A stretch of DNA of 7,338 bases from Betaproteobacteria bacterium (lineage in GTDB: Bacteria; Pseudomonadota; Gammaproteobacteria; Burkholderiales; Thiobacillaceae): the NCBI GenBank assembly GCA_016873905.1, contig VGVU01000064.1:1-7338 (forward strand). Direction: 5' to 3'. How positions within the stretch are numbered: position 1 is the first letter of the stretch; each line of letters begins with the position of its first letter. Below, piece after piece: positions 1-6,909 of this stretch. Below the pieces are notes generated by a model, which was not told the DNA's origin, made no database searches, and was given only the letters and a program-made list of their open reading frames with translations. A program made the position numbers and the translations under genes.

Positions 1-3000
1 ACATAGTCATTGAGCCAGCGCTCGCCGAGGAGGTGGCGGGCCAGTTCCACCACGATGTAGTCGGCATGGATCCCGCTGGATTCCTCATAGCGCGCAATGC
101 CTTGCAGGCAGGAGGGGCAGGAGGTGAGCAGCTTGATCGGTTCTGCGCCGGGCAGGCTGCCGGCGACACGGTCGATTTCTTCCTGCTTGCGGAAGCGTAC
201 CTGGGTGGCAATGTCCGGGCGGGCGGCGGCAAAGGTGCCGGCCTCGCCGCAACAGCGTTCGGACAAGGCCACCGGCGCGGCGAGCAGTTGTTGCGCCACC
301 TGTACGCCGGAGCGGGTTTTCATTGGGGTATGACAGGGCTCGTGATACATGTAACGGACGCCGGTCACCGCCTCCAGTTTGACGCCCCGTTCGGCCAGGT
401 ATTCGTGGATGTCGAGCAGTCGGCAGCCGGGGAAGATGCGCTCAAACTGGTATTTCAGCAGTTGGTCCATGCAGGTGCCGCAGGACACCAGCACGGTCTT
501 GATGTCCAGGTAATTCAGCGTGTTCGCAACACGATGGAACAGCACGCGGTTGGCGGTGGTGATGGACTCGCCCTTTTCGCGGTCGCCGACGGCGATCTGT
601 GGGTAACCGCAACACAGGTAACCCGGCGGCAGCACGACCTGAGCGCCAACATGGTAGAGCAGGGCCTGGGTGGCGAGACCCACCTGCGAGAACAGGCGCT
701 CCGAACCGCAGCCCGGGAAGTAGAACACGGCATCCGAGTCCTCCGCGGTCTTGGCCGGGTTGCGGATGATGGGCACGATGCGGGCATCTTCCAGCCCGAG
801 GAGGGCGCGGCCGGTTTGCTTGGGCAGCTTGTCGGTCAGCGGACGATTGAGGAAGTGAATGACTTGTTCGCGCAGCGGCTGGGCGTGGGTGGTGGCACCG
901 GGCTGCTTGAGCTGCGGGCCTGCCAGACCGAGATAGCGGACAAACTGGTGCCCGATCTGTTGCGCCTTGTAGCCCCATTCGATCGCCAGCTTGCGCGTCC
1001 AGCGGATGGCATCCGGGTCGGTGGTGTTCAGGAAAAACTGCGCCAGGGCCGCGCCGGGCGAGAAGCGTTTCTTGCCCATCTGTTTCAGCAAATGGCGCAT
1101 GGCCATCGAGACATCGCCAAAGTCGATGTTGACCGGGCAGGGGTTCTTGCACTTGTGACAGACCGTGCAGTGGTCGGCGACATCGTTGAAGGCATCGAAG
1201 TGTTTGATCGAAATGCCGCGCCGGGTCTGCTCTTCGTAGAGGAAGGCCTCAATCAGGAGCGAGGTGGAGAGGATCTTGTCGCGCGGTGAGTAGAGCAGGT
1301 TGGCGCGCGGCACATGGGTGTTGCACTGGGGCTTGCACTTGCCGCAACGCAGACAGTCCTTGACCGAATCGGCGATGGCGCCAATCTCGGACTGTTCCAT
1401 GATCAGGGACTCGGTTTCGAGCAGCGAGAACGACGGCGTGTAGGCGTTGGTCAGGTCGGCGCCCGGCTGCAGTTTGCCGCGGTTGAAGTGTTGCTCGGGG
1501 TCAACCTTGGCGCGGTAGTGCGCGAACTCGGCCAGCGCCGTGGGCGACAGGTATTCGATCTTGGTGATGCCAATGCCGTGCTCGCCAGAGATCACGCCGC
1601 CCAGATCCTGGGCGAGATGCATGATGCGATCGACCGCCGCATTGGCCGCCTTGAGCATGGCGTAGTTGTCGGAATTGACGGGCACATTGGTGTGCACATT
1701 GCCGTCACCGGCGTGCATGTGCAGGGCCACGAAGACCCGGCTCTTGAGGACCTTCTGGTGGACGGCCTCGGCCCCGAGCAGGACGCGTTCAAATTCGCGG
1801 CCGGTAAAGATGCGGCGCAGCTCGGCGCGGACCTCGCGCTTCCACGAGACCGTCTCCTGGCGCGATTGCAGGGCACGGAACACGGGGTCTTCATTGATGC
1901 GCTGCAACAGGTCCGCCCAGCGCAGGCGCACGGCTTGTAGCAAATTCAGGGCGCGGCCACGGCGCTCTTCGGTGAGGGCGCTGGTCGTGGTGTTGTCGGG
2001 GCTGTTGCCCGCCGGGCCCGCGGTTTCTTCCTCCTCGTCCTCGATCAGGGGGAGCGGGGCGCGCAGAAAGACCTCCAGGGCGTCCAGCAGTTCGAGTTTG
2101 TTGGTAATCGACAGCTCGATGTTGATCTTTTCGACCCCGTCGCTGTAATCGGCCAGACGGTCGAGGGGGATGACCACATCCTCGTTGATCTTGAAGGCAT
2201 TGGTGTGCGTGGCAATCGCGGCGGTGCGGGCGCGGTCAAGCCAGAATTTCTTGCGCGCCTCCGGGCTGACGGCAATGAAACCCTCGCCGCCCCGGGCGTT
2301 GGCCAGACGCACAATGTGCGAGGCGGCCTCTCCCACGGCGCGGTCATCGTCGCAGGTCAGGTCGGCCAGCAGCACCATGTTGGGGCGCGCCGTACGATGG
2401 GCCTTGGTGGCGTAACCCACGGCCTTGATATAACGGGCGTCGAGGTGTTCCAGTCCGGCCAGCAGGACGCCGCTGGGTTGGCCATCGAGGTAGCGCCTGA
2501 TCTCGACAATGGCGGGCACGGCGTCGTGGGAGGAACCGAAAAACTCCAGGCACACCGTGCGTTGCTGCGCCGGCAGGCGATGCAGGATGAAGGTCGCCTG
2601 CGTGATCAGGCCATCGCAACCCTCTTTCTGGATGCCCGGCAGGCCGCCCAGCACCTTGTTGGTGACATCTTTGCCCAGCCCGGTCTTGCGGAAGGTGGCG
2701 CCGGGAATCTCAAGAATTTCGGGTTCGCCCTTGGCGCGTCCATCGGCGTGATAGCGGCGCAGTTCGAAGCGCGCCATGTCGATGTCGTGGATCTTGCCCA
2801 GATTGTGATCGAGGCGGGTGATCTCCAGCCAGTCAGCCTGCGGCGTGACCATCTTCCACGACAGCAGGTTATCGACGGCGGTGCCCCACAAGACCGCTTT
2901 TTTGCCGCCGGCGTTCATGGCCACATTGCCGCCGATGCAGGAGGCGTCGGCCGAGGTGGGGTCAACCGCAAAGGCCAGCCCGGCGGCCTCGGCCGCCTGC

Positions 3001-3764
3001 ATGACGCGCCGGGTGACAACGCCGGCGCCACAGCGAATCACCGGTGTTGGCGTGCTATGGCCCGGGAGGATGCGTTGTTCGATCGGGTCATAGCGATCGA
3101 GCTTTTCGGTATTGATGACAACGGCGCGGCGCGTGAGCGGGATGGCGCCGCCGGTATAACCGGTGCCGCCGCCGCGCGGGATGATGTTGCAGCCGAGCGC
3201 GATACAGTCGGCCACCAGCGCCGGGATCTCGTCTTCGTGATCCGGGTAAAGAACCGCAAAGGGGTATTCGACCCGCCAGTCGGTGGCATCGGTGACATGC
3301 GTGACGCGGGCATGGCCGTCGAAGGCGATGTTGTCCCGATGGGTGTGGCGAGCCAACTGGCGGGCCAGGTCATGGCGCAGTTGGGCGGTGACGCTGAATT
3401 CGGCGGCGAAGGTATCAACCGCCTGGTACGCAAGCGTGAGGAGCTCGGCGACCAGGGCATTGCCCTGGCGGCGTTTCTCGACCTCGCCGAGGCGGTGGCG
3501 CAGGGCCGCAATCAGCAAGGCACAGCGCTTGCGGTTGGCGAGCAGGTCGTCTTGCAGATAGGGATTGCGGGTGACCACCCAGATGTCGCCCAGCACCTCG
3601 AACAACATGCGCGCGGAGCGGCCCGTCCGGCGGCCCTCGCGCAACGCCTCGATCAGCCGCCAGCCCTCGGCGCCGAGCAGGCGCAGGATGATCTCGCGGT
3701 CAGAAAACGAGGTGTAGTTGTAGGGGATCTCGCGAATACGAGAGGGCGTGTCGGTGGCGCTCAT
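1..3764 (-). CDS. DUF3683-type FAD-linked oxidase fused to Fe-S (GlpC/CCG) modules, partial at its C-terminus
   Basis: The frame stays open for 1254 codons from ATG at 3764-3762 to the window edge, so only the extreme C-terminus should be missing. The N-terminus (residues 1-130, beginning MSATDTPSRIREIPYNY) resembles the DUF3683 region. An FAD-binding type 4 domain follows, with PRGGGTGYTGG at 196-206. The FAD-oxidase C-terminal domain has HMHAGDGNVH at 681-690 and GEHGIG at 727-732. Two ferredoxin-type motifs follow: C804/C807/C810/C814 and C866/C869/C872/C876. Two cysteine-rich CCG repeats close the protein: C1019, C1051-C1052, C1095/C1098, then C1144, C1171-C1172, C1216/C1219. All cluster ligands look intact. 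An acidic, Ser/Thr-rich linker at about 568-600 splits the flavin part. The layout matches GlcD/GlcF, Dld or YdiJ-like enzymes in one chain, so I infer oxidation of a D-2-hydroxyacid such as lactate, glycolate or 2-hydroxyglutarate with electrons passed to respiration. The substrate cannot be read from sequence. There is no clear Shine-Dalgarno; the start is chosen from the family-like N-terminus and the promoter 20-30 bp upstream. Confidence 0.9.
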   Translation of the reverse strand, partial: MSATDTPSRIREIPYNYTSFSDREIILRLLGAEGWRLIEALREGRRTGRSARMLFEVLGDIWVVTRNPYLQDDLLANRKRCALLIAALRHRLGEVEKRRQGNALVAELLTLAYQAVDTFAAEFSVTAQLRHDLARQLARHTHRDNIAFDGHARVTHVTDATDWRVEYPFAVLYPDHEDEIPALVADCIALGCNIIPRGGGTGYTGGAIPLTRRAVVINTEKLDRYDPIEQRILPGHSTPTPVIRCGAGVVTRRVMQAAEAAGLAFAVDPTSADASCIGGNVAMNAGGKKAVLWGTAVDNLLSWKMVTPQADWLEITRLDHNLGKIHDIDMARFELRRYHADGRAKGEPEILEIPGATFRKTGLGKDVTNKVLGGLPGIQKEGCDGLITQATFILHRLPAQQRTVCLEFFGSSHDAVPAIVEIRRYLDGQPSGVLLAGLEHLDARYIKAVGYATKAHRTARPNMVLLADLTCDDDRAVGEAASHIVRLANARGGEGFIAVSPEARKKFWLDRARTAAIATHTNAFKINEDVVIPLDRLADYSDGVEKINIELSITNKLELLDALEVFLRAPLPLIEDEEEETAGPAGNSPDNTTTSALTEERRGRALNLLQAVRLRWADLLQRINEDPVFRALQSRQETVSWKREVRAELRRIFTGREFERVLLGAEAVHQKVLKSRVFVALHMHAGDGNVHTNVPVNSDNYAMLKAANAAVDRIMHLAQDLGGVISGEHGIGITKIEYLSPTALAEFAHYRAKVDPEQHFNRGKLQPGADLTNAYTPSFSLLETESLIMEQSEIGAIADSVKDCLRCGKCKPQCNTHVPRANLLYSPRDKILSTSLLIEAFLYEEQTRRGISIKHFDAFNDVADHCTVCHKCKNPCPVNIDFGDVSMAMRHLLKQMGKKRFSPGAALAQFFLNTTDPDAIRWTRKLAIEWGYKAQQIGHQFVRYLGLAGPQLKQPGATTHAQPLREQVIHFLNRPLTDKLPKQTGRALLGLEDARIVPIIRNPAKTAEDSDAVFYFPGCGSERLFSQVGLATQALLYHVGAQVVLPPGYLCCGYPQIAVGDREKGESITTANRVLFHRVANTLNYLDIKTVLVSCGTCMDQLLKYQFERIFPGCRLLDIHEYLAERGVKLEAVTGVRYMYHEPCHTPMKTRSGVQVAQQLLAAPVALSERCCGEAGTFAAARPDIATQVRFRKQEEIDRVAGSLPGAEPIKLLTSCPSCLQGIARYEESSGIHADYIVVELARHLLGERWLNDY

Positions 3765-3791
3765 GGCGGGGCCCGGAAAAACAGAGTCTGG

Positions 3792-3820
3792 ATTCTAGCC
3801 TAGCGCGGCGTTCGTCTCAA
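3792..3820 (-). promoter_or_regulatory. Sigma70-type promoter of the oxidoreductase gene
   Basis: Reading the minus strand, TTGAGA (3820-3815) is followed after exactly 17 bases by TAGAAT (3797-3792). Each hexamer differs from the consensus at one or two positions. Transcription would begin near 3785, giving a leader of about 20 bases before ATG 3764. The leader shows no purine-rich ribosome binding site. This is a sequence match only; no transcript data are available. Confidence 0.6.
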
Positions 3821-3870
3821 TTTAAGTTATTGCTAATTCAACCGTTTTCCGCCAAGGTCTCTGGAGTAGA

Positions 3871-3906
3871 ATGGACGCCATTCAGTTTTACACGGAATGT
3901 CCATGA
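3871..3906 (+). CDS. Possible 11-residue leader peptide overlapping the IIA start
   Basis: ATG at 3871 follows GGAG (3863-3866) with a 4-base spacer and opens a short frame, MDAIQFYTECP, whose TGA stop (3904-3906) overlaps the IIA start codon in an ATGA junction. This arrangement is typical of translational coupling. The same bases can be read as a promoter -10 box (TAGAAT, 3867-3872). In that case transcription would begin inside the frame and no peptide would be made. Both readings rest on short motifs, so the call is tentative. Confidence 0.25.
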   Translation: MDAIQFYTECP

Positions 3907-4310
3907 TTGGGCTGCTTGTTGTTGCGCACGGATCCCTCGGCGCCTCGCTCATTGACTGTGCGACTTATGTACTGGGCCGCCGGCCGGAACAGCTTGAGGC
4001 CATTGACCTGACGGCGTTCCCGGATGCCGGTCTGATGCGGGATGAGGCCAAGGCGATGCTGGATCGCGTGGATCAGGGCGATGGCGTGCTGATCCTCTCG
4101 GATATCTATGGGGCCACTCCGTGCAATACCGTGTGTCGCCTTCTGGTGCCGGGCCGGGTTGAGATCGTCGTGGGCGTGAATGTGCCCATGCTGCTCAAGA
4201 CGCTGACCTATCGCGATCGGGCCAATCTGGAAGACCTGGCGGCGCGGGCCGAACACGGTGCGCGTGAGGGGGTGTTCCGTTTGGCGGGGGAGTGCAGCGC
4301 CCATGCCTGA
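3903..4310 (+). CDS. PTS system mannose-type EIIA domain protein
   Basis: This 135-residue protein is a stand-alone EIIA of the mannose (ManX N-terminal) family, a cytoplasmic phosphocarrier that takes phosphate from HPr. It begins MIGLLVVAHGSLG, and His9 aligns with the phosphorylated histidine of the family. ILSDIYGATPCN and VGVNVPML are the other family signatures. The length equals a single IIA domain, with no IIB fused. ATG 3903 is preferred over ATG 3897 because GGA at 3894-3896 has a 6-base spacer to 3903 but none to 3897, and because MIG matches the usual N-terminus. The gene is first in an operon and overlaps the HPr gene by 8 bp. With no IIB, IIC or IID gene nearby, I infer a regulatory rather than transport role. 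The output partner is unknown. Confidence 0.9.
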   Translation: MIGLLVVAHGSLGASLIDCATYVLGRRPEQLEAIDLTAFPDAGLMRDEAKAMLDRVDQGDGVLILSDIYGATPCNTVCRLLVPGRVEIVVGVNVPMLLKTLTYRDRANLEDLAARAEHGAREGVFRLAGECSAHA

Positions 4311-4572
4311 ACAGGAAATCAGGGTCATCAATCGACTGGGCCTGCACGCTCGCGCATCGGCCAAGTTGACCCATTTGGCCTCCAGTTTCAAGTCCGAGAT
4401 CTGGCTGACCCGCAACGGACGGCGCGTCAATGGCAAGAGCATCATGGGCGTCATGATGTTGGCCGCGGCCCAAGGCGCCACGGTGAAGGTTGAGGCGCGC
4501 GGTGTGGACGAGTCGTCCGCCTTGACCGCGCTGGCCCAGCTCTTCGCCGATCGCTTCGGCGAGGAGGCTTGA
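4303..4572 (+). CDS. ptsH: Phosphocarrier protein HPr
   Basis: HPr carries phosphate from enzyme I to PTS IIA proteins in the cytoplasm. The 89-residue length is normal for the family. The active-site motif GLHARAS places the phosphorylated histidine at residue 15 with Arg17 beside it. NGKSIMG places serine at residue 46, the site modified by HPr kinase/phosphorylase in organisms that have it. That enzyme is not in this window. The start codon lies within the last eight bases of the IIA gene, and a purine-rich run (GGGGGAG, about 4285-4291) sits somewhat far upstream, so translation is probably coupled to IIA. The stop is 16 bases before ptsI. Confidence 0.97.
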   Translation: MPEQEIRVINRLGLHARASAKLTHLASSFKSEIWLTRNGRRVNGKSIMGVMMLAAAQGATVKVEARGVDESSALTALAQLFADRFGEEA

Positions 4573-4576
4573 GCGT

Positions 4577-4580
4577 GGAG
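4577..4580 (+). promoter_or_regulatory. Ribosome binding site for ptsI
   Basis: GGAG stands 8 bases before ATG 4589 and fixes that start. A nearer ATG at 4581 directly abuts the motif and meets a stop after three codons, so it is not a usable start. Confidence 0.6.
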
Positions 4581-4588
4581 ATGCGCCG

Positions 4589-6322
4589 ATGACGCTGGCG
4601 TTACATGGCCTTGGGGTATCCAGCGGCTATGCCATTGGTTTGGCGCAAGTTTTTTCGCATGATCGACTGGAAACGCCGCATTACCAGTTGCGCAAGACCG
4701 ACCTCCCCGCCGAGGTTGCGCGTTTTGATGCCGCTGTGGCGGCGGTGCGCCTGGCCCTGACCGACCTGGGTCAGCATATTCCCGAGGGCGCTCCCACCGA
4801 ATTGCAGGCCTTTCTCGACCTGCATCGCCTGATCCTTGATGACTCGTTGCTGTGTGAGGCTCCCAAGCAACTGATTCTCGAGCAGGGGTGTAACGCGGAA
4901 TGGGCCCTGGCGCAGCAAAGCAGCCATTTGATTGCCCAGTTCCAGGGGATTGAAGACCCCTATTTCCGCGAGCGCTGGCACGATGTCCGGCAGGTGGCTG
5001 AAAAGCTGCTCAAGGAGTTGATGGGGCACCCGGCCAAGGAGCCGAAAGGGGGCCGCAAACAGGCGGAAGAGCCCACCATTCTGGTGGCGCATGACCTGTC
5101 TCCCTCGGACATGGTGTTGTTCAAGCGACAGGCCTATGCGGGCTTTGTCACCGATCTCGGCGGCCAAACCTCGCACACGGCGATCCTCGCCCGCAGTCTC
5201 AATATCCCGGCCGTCATGGCGCTGCACAATGCGCATGCCCTGGTTCAGGACGGCGATATGCTGGTCATCGACGGGATGTCCGGCGTGCTGCTGGTCAACC
5301 CCGATGCGCACACTCTGGACGAATATCGTCTGCGTCAGCACGCGTGGAGACTGGAACAGAAGAAACTGCGCCGCCTCAAGACCAGTGCGTCAAAGACCCT
5401 GGATGGGCAGACCGTTGATTTGCTGGCCAATATCGACCTGCCTCAGGATGTTGAGGAGGCCATTGAGGAAAACGCGGCCGGGGTCGGTCTGTTCCGTACC
5501 GAATTCCTGTACATGAACCGCGACCTGCCGCCGGGCGAGGACGAGCAGTTCGAGGCCTATCGGCAGGTGCTGGCGATGATGCAGGATCGACCGGTCGTGA
5601 TCCGGACCCTGGATGTGGGCGCCGACAAATCGCTCCCCTGGATGACGCAGGTGAGTGAAAACCCGGCCCTGGGCCTGCGTGCGATTCGTTTATGCCTGGC
5701 CGAGCCCCAGATCTTCCTGACCCAGATCCGCGCCATTTTGCGTGCCGCCCAGACCGGCTCGGCGCGCATCCTGATCCCCATGATTGCCAGCCTGAGTGAG
5801 CTCGACCAGGCCTTGGCCTTGATCGAGACGGCCAAACAACAATTGCGCGATGAAGGCGTGCCCTTCCGCGCGGAGGTTCCGGTGGGCGGCATGATCGAGG
5901 TCCCGGCCGCGGCGCTGGCGGTGGAGTGGTTTGCCAAACGCCTGGATTTCTTGTCGATCGGCACCAACGATCTGATTCAGTACACCTTGGCGATCGACCG
6001 GACCGACGATAGCGTGGCGCATCTGTACGATCCGTTGCATCCGGCCATCTTGCACCTGATCTCGCACACCTTGCGGGTGGCGCAGCGGCTCGGCATTCCG
6101 GTGTCTGTGTGTGGCGAAATGGCGGGCGATGCGCACCTGACCCGGCTGTTTCTGGGGATGGGGTTGCGCAGTTTCTCCATGCACCCGGCCCACCTGCTAC
6201 GCGTCAAGCAACAGGTCTTGCGGAGTCATGTCGGTGACCTGGCCGGCCCGGTCAGCCGCCTGCTGCGCGCCGGCGAGAGTGACCGGATTCAGACCAAACT
6301 GGCGCGCATCAACGAGCTCTGA
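4589..6322 (+). CDS. ptsI: Phosphoenolpyruvate-protein phosphotransferase (enzyme I)
   Basis: Enzyme I starts the PTS relay by autophosphorylating from PEP and passing phosphate to HPr. The 577-residue length is typical. The N-terminal half begins with LHGLGVSSGYAIG and carries the HPr-binding helices. The phosphohistidine motif GGQTSHTAILAR puts the active histidine at residue 196. The C-terminal PEP-binding barrel has GLFRTEFL (Arg303), VIRTLDVGADK (Arg339), GTNDLIQY (458-465) and VCGEMAGD (catalytic Cys508), so the enzyme looks fully active. A short basic and acidic insert, about residues 148-163 (PAKEPKGGRKQAEEP), lies before the phosphohistidine domain and is probably a surface loop. It is last in the IIA-HPr-EI operon and faces grxD convergently. 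Confidence 0.98.
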   Translation: MTLALHGLGVSSGYAIGLAQVFSHDRLETPHYQLRKTDLPAEVARFDAAVAAVRLALTDLGQHIPEGAPTELQAFLDLHRLILDDSLLCEAPKQLILEQGCNAEWALAQQSSHLIAQFQGIEDPYFRERWHDVRQVAEKLLKELMGHPAKEPKGGRKQAEEPTILVAHDLSPSDMVLFKRQAYAGFVTDLGGQTSHTAILARSLNIPAVMALHNAHALVQDGDMLVIDGMSGVLLVNPDAHTLDEYRLRQHAWRLEQKKLRRLKTSASKTLDGQTVDLLANIDLPQDVEEAIEENAAGVGLFRTEFLYMNRDLPPGEDEQFEAYRQVLAMMQDRPVVIRTLDVGADKSLPWMTQVSENPALGLRAIRLCLAEPQIFLTQIRAILRAAQTGSARILIPMIASLSELDQALALIETAKQQLRDEGVPFRAEVPVGGMIEVPAAALAVEWFAKRLDFLSIGTNDLIQYTLAIDRTDDSVAHLYDPLHPAILHLISHTLRVAQRLGIPVSVCGEMAGDAHLTRLFLGMGLRSFSMHPAHLLRVKQQVLRSHVGDLAGPVSRLLRAGESDRIQTKLARINEL

Positions 6323-6323
6323 T

Positions 6324-6353
6324 CGCGCGGGGCCAGGCGTTCTGGCCGTCGCG
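6324..6353. terminator. Stem-loop between convergent ptsI and grxD
   Basis: GGCCAG (6331-6336) and CTGGCC (6342-6347) form a perfect 6-bp stem with a 5-base loop. CGCG (6324-6327) and CGCG (6350-6353) can extend it across a small internal loop. It starts two bases after the ptsI stop and lies downstream of both converging genes, which suits a bidirectional transcription stop. There is no T-run on either strand, so it is not a classic intrinsic terminator. It may instead block 3' exonucleases or mark a Rho-dependent end. Confidence 0.35.
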
Positions 6354-6386
6354 CCGTTGCGTCGTCGTGATGTTGCAATGTTGCGA

Positions 6387-6695
6387 CTACGCCGCCAGCA
6401 GCGTCTGCAGTTCGCCCTTCTGGTAGAGATCCATCATGATGTCCGAGCCGCCCACGAACTGGCCCTTGATGTAGAGCTGCGGGATGGTCGGCCAACTGGA
6501 AAAGACCTTGATGCCTTCGCGCAGCTCGGCGTCAGCCAGAACATTGACGGCCAGGTAGTCGTTGACGCCACAGGCCTTGAGAATCTGCGCGGCACGCGAC
6601 GAAAACCCGCACTGCGGGAACTGCGGCGTTCCCTTCATGTACAGCACGACGGGGTTGGCTTCAACTTGCTGACGGATGCGATCTTGGATGTCCAT
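6387..6695 (-). CDS. grxD: Monothiol glutaredoxin, Grx4/GrxD family
   Basis: CGFS monothiol glutaredoxins bind a [2Fe-2S] cluster with glutathione as a dimer, or with BolA partners, and help deliver clusters to client proteins. This 102-residue protein has the family length. It has the CGFS active site at residues 29-32, the preceding MKGTP with Lys21, the glutathione-binding WPTIPQ with cis-proline at 72, and GGSD at 82-85. The start is supported by AAGGA (6706-6702) with a 6-base spacer to ATG 6695. It is a single gene facing ptsI, with its own promoter and a possible IscR site. Another cysteine, Cys42, is not part of the family active site. Confidence 0.97.
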   Translation of the reverse strand: MDIQDRIRQQVEANPVVLYMKGTPQFPQCGFSSRAAQILKACGVNDYLAVNVLADAELREGIKVFSSWPTIPQLYIKGQFVGGSDIMMDLYQKGELQTLLAA

Positions 6696-6699
6696 GTTT

Positions 6700-6724
6700 A
6701 TTCCTTATCAAAATACTCGGGTAT
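6700..6724 (-). promoter_or_regulatory. IscR type 1-like operator upstream of grxD
   Basis: Read on the minus strand, the 25 bases begin ATACCCGAGT and end ATAAGGAAT. Against the IscR type 1 pattern as I recall it (half-sites ATASYYGACT and AGTCRRSTAT around a short A/T core), 20 of 25 positions agree: 9 of 14 fixed bases and all 11 degenerate ones. The left half is much better than the right. It covers the 3' end of the -10 box, the likely transcription start and the ribosome binding site, so binding would repress. IscR senses Fe-S cluster status, which fits a cluster carrier. The same area contains a small perfect inverted repeat, AATAC-CCGA-GTATT (6712-6725), that another regulator might use. 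Confidence 0.4.
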
Positions 6725-6752
6725 TGTAGCGCGAGCCGAAGGGGCCTGCCAG
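6723..6752 (-). promoter_or_regulatory. Promoter of grxD
   Basis: On the minus strand CTGGCA (6752-6747, four of six consensus bases) is followed after 18 bases by TACAAT (6728-6723, five of six). Transcription would start near 6716, about 20 bases before the start codon. The -10 box overlaps the IscR-like element. Confidence 0.5.
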
Positions 6753-6796
6753 AATGCGTGGCATGGGCCGCTTGAAAATATTGGACACTCCTCAGT

Positions 6797-6845
6797 GCCT
6801 CTCCCGGTTCGGGCGAGGCTGAATGAGCGTTGTTTGCTCAGCCTC
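6797..6845 (+). repeat. Two overlapping, mutually exclusive hairpins
   Basis: GAGGC (6815-6819) can pair with GCCTC on either side. Hairpin A (6797-6819) has GCCTC-T-CCCG, loop GTT, CGGG-C-GAGGC: nine pairs with one mismatch. Hairpin B (6815-6845) pairs GCTCAGCCTC (6836-6845) with GAGGC...TGAGC, leaving TGAA bulged and a 7-base loop. Both cannot form at once in one RNA. They lie about 60 bases before the nuclease start and upstream of grxD. No T-run follows either. Confidence 0.5.
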
Positions 6846-6868
6846 TATCCATCCAGCCGCTATCCGCC

Positions 6869-6909
6869 CCGCCGCACATGAATCCGCCGCACATGACCGC
6901 CGCCTATGA
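6869..6909 (+). repeat. Threefold 13-bp repeat carrying the start codon of the downstream gene
   Basis: CCGCCGCACATGA occurs at 6869-6881 and identically at 6884-6896. A third copy, CCGCCGCCTATGA (6897-6909), differs at two bases. Each contains an ATG. The first two are in one frame and lead to a stop at 6923-6925 after 15 codons. Only the third (6906) opens the long frame. Confidence 0.75.

Noticed and set aside
33..1289. Long open frame on the plus strand (418 codons)
   Set aside because: It lies antisense to the oxidoreductase. The minus strand here encodes the ferredoxin and CCG motifs with all cysteines; the plus-strand translation has no recognisable domain and is a by-product of high GC content.
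2205..3803. Long open frame on the plus strand (532 codons)
   Set aside because: It is antisense to the FAD-binding half of the oxidoreductase, has a Gly/Ala/Arg-rich translation without family motifs, and runs over the oxidoreductase promoter.
3897..3902. ATG 3897 as the IIA start
   Set aside because: The only Shine-Dalgarno-like bases (GGA 3894-3896) directly touch this ATG, while they are well spaced from ATG 3903, which also gives the usual MIG N-terminus.
4601..5341. Open frame on the minus strand (246 codons)
   Set aside because: It is fully inside ptsI, which has all enzyme I motifs; no independent start signal or motif was seen.
6772..6800. TTGAAA as a -35 box for the nuclease gene
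   Set aside because: No acceptable -10 hexamer occurs 16-18 bases downstream.
6228..6881. Open frame on the plus strand (217 codons) spanning the end of ptsI, grxD and the intergenic region
   Set aside because: It begins inside ptsI in another frame and crosses grxD antisense. Its translation matches no family I recognise, and the convergent genes explain the sequence.
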